Source: Selenomonadaceae bacterium (lineage in GTDB: Bacteria; Bacillota; Negativicutes; Selenomonadales; Selenomonadaceae). From it: DNA of 43,769 nucleotides. The stretch's first letter is position 1; the number at the start of each line of letters is the position of its first letter. The translations under genes and the position numbers were made by a program. Under the pieces are notes generated by a model. The model ran no database searches. It worked only from the letters and a program-made list of their open reading frames with translations, and had not been told where the DNA came from. Of the stretch, positions 41,450 through 43,769 are shown in pieces. The DNA is taken from positions 1 through 43,769 of the forward strand of contig JAFZMV010000153.1 of assembly GCA_017553205.1 (NCBI GenBank), given 5' to 3'.

Positions 41450-42796
41450 ATGTCTAGGTTGTTTGGGACGGACGGGGTACGCGGTGAGGCAAACAGCGGA
41501 TTAAAACCGGAGCTTGCATATCGTCTTGGACGTGCGGCGACTTTGTATTTTGGTAAACGCTCGGAAGATAAACCAAAAATTTTAATCGGACGCGATACAA
41601 GAATTTCGGGGGAAATGTTGGAGGCGGCATTAAAAGCGGGAATTTGTTCAGCGGGCGGACGTGCGATTTCTGCGGGAATTATTCCGACTCCCGGAGTTGC
41701 TTACCTCGTGAAAGAAATTTCTGCGGCGGCAGGTGTTGTTATAAGTGCGTCGCATAATCCTTTTTACGATAACGGGATTAAATTTTTCGGCGGTGACGGC
41801 TACAAACTTCCTGACGCTGTGGAAGATGAAATTGAAAAAATTGTTCGCGAAATTGGAACGGAAGATAATTTTTCTCGTCCGCTTGGTGCAAAAATCGGAG
41901 ATATTGAAAACCGCCACGACTTAATAAAAAAATATATTGATTTTGTGACTGCGACGACTTCAGAAAAATTTGACGGCATGAAAATTGTTTTGGATTGTGC
42001 AAACGGTGCAGCTTATGAGGCAATGCCCGCAGTTTTAAAAAATCTCGGTGCAGAAGTTACTTTAATGTCCGCTAATCCAAACGGGATAAATATTAACGAC
42101 GATTGCGGCTCAACTCATATTGAAAATTTGCGTCTTGAAGTTTTGCGTCATAAAGCTGATATTGGAATTGCTCATGACGGCGACGCTGACAGATGTCTTT
42201 GCATTGATAATCATGGAGATTTGATTGACGGAGATCATATTTTGGTTATGTGTGCAAAACTCATGATGGACGCGGGAAATTTGCCGAATAATACTGTTGT
42301 TACAACTGTAATGGCTAATATTGGTTTCGGTCAGGCTCTCGAAAGTTTCGGCGGAAAATTTGAAGTGACTGCAGTCGGTGACAGATATGTTTTAGAAAAT
42401 ATGCGGAAGAACGGTTATAAAATCGGTGGAGAACAATCGGGACATATTATTTTCAGTGACTATTCAACGACGGGCGACGGTTTAATAACTGCTCTTCAAG
42501 TTTTGACCGCCATGAAAAAAACCGGAAAAACTTCCCACGAACTTAACAAAATGATGACAACTTTCCCGCAAGTTTTAATAAATGTCAAAGTTCAAAATAA
42601 AACTGCATGCGAAAATTCCGAAGATGTTAAACGTGCAATAGCTGAAGGTGAAGAAGAACTCGGAACAAGCGGAAGAATTTTAGTCAGAGCTTCGGGAACC
42701 GAACCTTTAGTCAGAGTCATGGCAGAAGGTCCGAATAAAATTCAACTCGAAAGAATTTGTAATAAAATTGCATCTGAAATTGAAAAAATCGGTTGA
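41450..42796 (+). CDS. glmM: Phosphoglucosamine mutase
   Basis: Converts glucosamine-6-phosphate to glucosamine-1-phosphate for UDP-GlcNAc, peptidoglycan and LPS. 448 residues. Seen: LFGTDGVRGEAN (4-15), the phosphoserine Ser101 in ISASHNPFYDNGIKFF, the Mg site DGDADRC near 243, and the C-terminal phosphate-binding RASGTEPLVRVM. GAAGGGAG precedes the ATG. The end is intact; the antitoxin remnant follows directly and its frame even reaches back into glmM, so the toxin-antitoxin locus inserted or decayed right up to the stop. Confidence 0.96.
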   Translation: MSRLFGTDGVRGEANSGLKPELAYRLGRAATLYFGKRSEDKPKILIGRDTRISGEMLEAALKAGICSAGGRAISAGIIPTPGVAYLVKEISAAAGVVISASHNPFYDNGIKFFGGDGYKLPDAVEDEIEKIVREIGTEDNFSRPLGAKIGDIENRHDLIKKYIDFVTATTSEKFDGMKIVLDCANGAAYEAMPAVLKNLGAEVTLMSANPNGININDDCGSTHIENLRLEVLRHKADIGIAHDGDADRCLCIDNHGDLIDGDHILVMCAKLMMDAGNLPNNTVVTTVMANIGFGQALESFGGKFEVTAVGDRYVLENMRKNGYKIGGEQSGHIIFSDYSTTGDGLITALQVLTAMKKTGKTSHELNKMMTTFPQVLINVKVQNKTACENSEDVKRAIAEGEEELGTSGRILVRASGTEPLVRVMAEGPNKIQLERICNKIASEIEKIG

Positions 42797-42956
42797 AAAT
42801 TTTCTAGATGAAGTTGAAATACGCGGAATAAAAAAAGTTGCTCAATGTATTAACAACGCCCGTTATCTTGATAAACTTGACAGATCCAAAGAACAAATTG
42901 AAAAAGGTCACATTGTCACTAAAACTTGGGAGGAATTGAAGGCAATGGCTATATGA
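42797..42956 (+). pseudogene. C-terminal remnant of a RelB/DinJ-like antitoxin (locus 2)
   Basis: After the glmM stop, one frame encodes LDEVEIRGIKKVAQCI then NNARYLDKLDRSKEQIEKGH and ends KTWEELKAMAI, an antitoxin-type tail. It aligns with locus 1 (ARYLSMLDKAFADMEAGR). The N-terminal DNA-binding half is missing; the open frame continues upstream only inside glmM in the wrong frame, and no start or ribosome site is seen. Its TGA overlaps the toxin ATG (ATGA), as in intact modules. Confidence 0.65.
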
Positions 42957-43092
42957 TGACTTTTACAGGTGACGGCTGGGAAGAGTATGCACCTATTCAC
43001 GAAGGATTGACGAAAAAAATCGTTTGGTTTATATTGTTGCGAACGGAAATTGTACAATAACTTCCTGCAGAGGACATTATGAGGAAGATTAG
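42953..43092 (+). pseudogene. Decayed YoeB-type toxin with internal deletion and frameshift (locus 2)
   Basis: From 42953 the frame reads MMTFTGDGWEEYA, the YoeB N-terminus, then out of family to a stop at 43058-43060. In another frame, 42994-43092, the YoeB C-terminus appears: YSRRIDEKNRLVYIVA, then ITSCRGHYEED. About 40-50 residues between the two parts, which would include KKINKLIKDI and GKPEPLK-type sequence, are deleted, and the join is out of frame. It cannot make an active toxin. The SRRIDEKNRLVY stretch is diagnostic of the Txe/YoeB family. Confidence 0.85.
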
Positions 43093-43100
43093 AAATCACA

Positions 43101-43769
43101 ATGGACATTTTAGAAATTTATTCTGAGGCTTTGTCGGAATATAAGGCAAAAAATTTTGAAAGAGCCTTAGAAATTTTAGAAACGTTGAAAGAATCTGCAC
43201 CGAATTGGACAAAAGTTTTTTTACTTGAGGCTTATATTAGGCGGGAGCAGAATTTTTTTCTTGAAGAAATTTCTGTCATTGAAAAATTTTTGCCGAAAAT
43301 TGATATTTCTTTGCCGGGAGAAAAAAATTTAGCGGCTACGGCTTTCAGTCTTTTGGCGGCGACTTACAGAATTATCCGAGAGCCTGAAAAAGCCGTAAAT
43401 TTTTTTTTGCAGTCCGCACAACTTGAGGACGATAAAAATAAAAAACTCGTCGAATTGAGCAACGCAATTTTTTCTGCGAATGACTCGGAGAATGTAACTG
43501 CAGAAATTTTTGAAAAACTGCACTCGGAATACAGAAAAAATATTTCTGACATTAAACCATACGCGAAAAAAAATTATCATCACAAAAAAATTCGCGTGGG
43601 ATATTTGTCGGCAGATTTTCATGAACATCCTGTTACCTCTTTTTTTTGGGCTTTGATAAGTTGGCGGAATAAAAATTTTTTTGATATTTATTGTTATTCT
43701 TCGGGAAAAAATTTTGATAACATTAGCGAAAAAATTTTTTCAAGCGTCGAAGTGTGGCGGGATATTTCA
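43101..43769 (+). CDS. TPR-containing glycosyltransferase, GT41/SPINDLY type, 3' end missing
   Basis: The frame is open from 43101 to the window edge (223 residues, no stop). The first 160 residues are helical repeats of TPR type (LEIYSEALSEYKAKNFERALEIL, then AATYRIIREPEKAVNFFLQSAQ). At about 164-178 comes KIRVGYLSADFHEHPV, the opening of the O-GlcNAc-transferase-like catalytic region, followed by FDIYCYSSGKN. Such enzymes in flagellated Negativicutes-like bacteria are proposed to glycosylate flagellin; that link is inference. GAGGAAG lies 13 bases before the ATG. No signal peptide. The rest of the catalytic domain is outside the window. Confidence 0.8.
   Translation, partial: MDILEIYSEALSEYKAKNFERALEILETLKESAPNWTKVFLLEAYIRREQNFFLEEISVIEKFLPKIDISLPGEKNLAATAFSLLAATYRIIREPEKAVNFFLQSAQLEDDKNKKLVELSNAIFSANDSENVTAEIFEKLHSEYRKNISDIKPYAKKNYHHKKIRVGYLSADFHEHPVTSFFWALISWRNKNFFDIYCYSSGKNFDNISEKIFSSVEVWRDIS

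Noticed and set aside
1-43769. CRISPR array, prophage, integron or complete insertion sequence
   Set aside because: No regularly spaced direct repeats, integrase, transposase or phage structural genes were seen.
1-43769. Frequent AAAATTTT palindromes as a special motif
   Set aside because: They occur in both coding and non-coding DNA and follow from the low GC content and Lys/Phe-rich codons; no positional pattern was seen by eye.

Overview
This is an AT-rich chromosomal window from a flagellated, obligately fermentative, diderm-like Firmicute. A member of the Negativicutes (Selenomonas/Anaerovibrio-like) is the best guess. The Firmicute side rests on RNase Y next to a YmdB-type phosphodiesterase, SpoVS, the Asp23/AmaP/DUF2273 set, ClpQ-type HslV and strong Shine-Dalgarno sites with many TTG/GTG starts. 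The diderm side rests only on an O-antigen-type ABC-2 permease and a secreted histidine acid phosphatase. Flagellar genes (flhG, fliG, fliH), a chemoreceptor and a ferredoxin-dependent 2-oxoacid oxidoreductase fit a motile anaerobe. The lineage is inferred from gene content, not from a database search. No phage, plasmid, complete IS element, CRISPR array, tRNA or rRNA was seen; the one RNA gene is ssrA (tmRNA).

Layout. 1-3009 (minus strand): gatA, a TVP38/DedA-like membrane protein whose start overlaps gatA's stop, and flhG running off the left edge. 3220-6096: a promoter, a complete mannose-family PTS operon (IIA, IIB, IIC, IID) and a terminator. 6175-12216: a Cof-type HAD phosphatase, a large TadG-like surface protein, a methyl-accepting chemotaxis protein and an ArsB/NhaD-type permease. 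12224-14332 (minus): a dCache-HAMP-PP2C (RsbU-like) sensor phosphatase, followed by a 555-base gene-free stretch with a long imperfect hairpin. 14888-21570: RNA decay, envelope and stress genes (rny, an unknown protein, YmdB-like, spoVS, a PHP phosphoesterase, asp23, two AmaP-type genes, DUF2273, nusB). 21620-25099: tyrS, then on the minus strand an ABC-2 permease and a histidine phosphatase. 25193-29337: ssrA, malic enzyme, a second HAD phosphatase, a wrecked toxin-antitoxin module, smpB and hslV. 29404-34109: two subunits of a 2-oxoacid:ferredoxin oxidoreductase, a small metal-binding protein, an SDR, a split transketolase and a Cys-rich small protein. 34214-35563 (minus): gdhA. 35737-37783: fliG-fliH. 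37838-42796: ilvB-ilvN-ilvE-glmM. 42797-43092: a second wrecked toxin-antitoxin module. 43101-end: the N-terminal part of a TPR/GT41 (SPINDLY-type) glycosyltransferase.

How it fits together. Sugar uptake (PTS), malic enzyme, the ferredoxin oxidoreductase, glutamate dehydrogenase and the branched-chain amino acid genes form central fermentative and amino-acid metabolism. ssrA and smpB, a few kilobases apart, form the trans-translation system, with HslV nearby. FlhG, FliG, FliH, the chemoreceptor and possibly the GT41 enzyme serve motility.

The most notable signals are two independent YoeB-type toxin-antitoxin wrecks, each with a large internal deletion in the toxin; a near-consensus sigma-H promoter in front of spoVS; a family of TTAGGAATTAGG-like inverted repeats placed at stop codons inside operons; a long hairpin in the 14.4-14.9 kb gap; and several enzymes separated from their usual partner genes (hslV without hslU, korBC without korA, an ABC-2 permease without its ATPase, fliGH without fliF/fliI). 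I did not find a clearly new multi-gene system.
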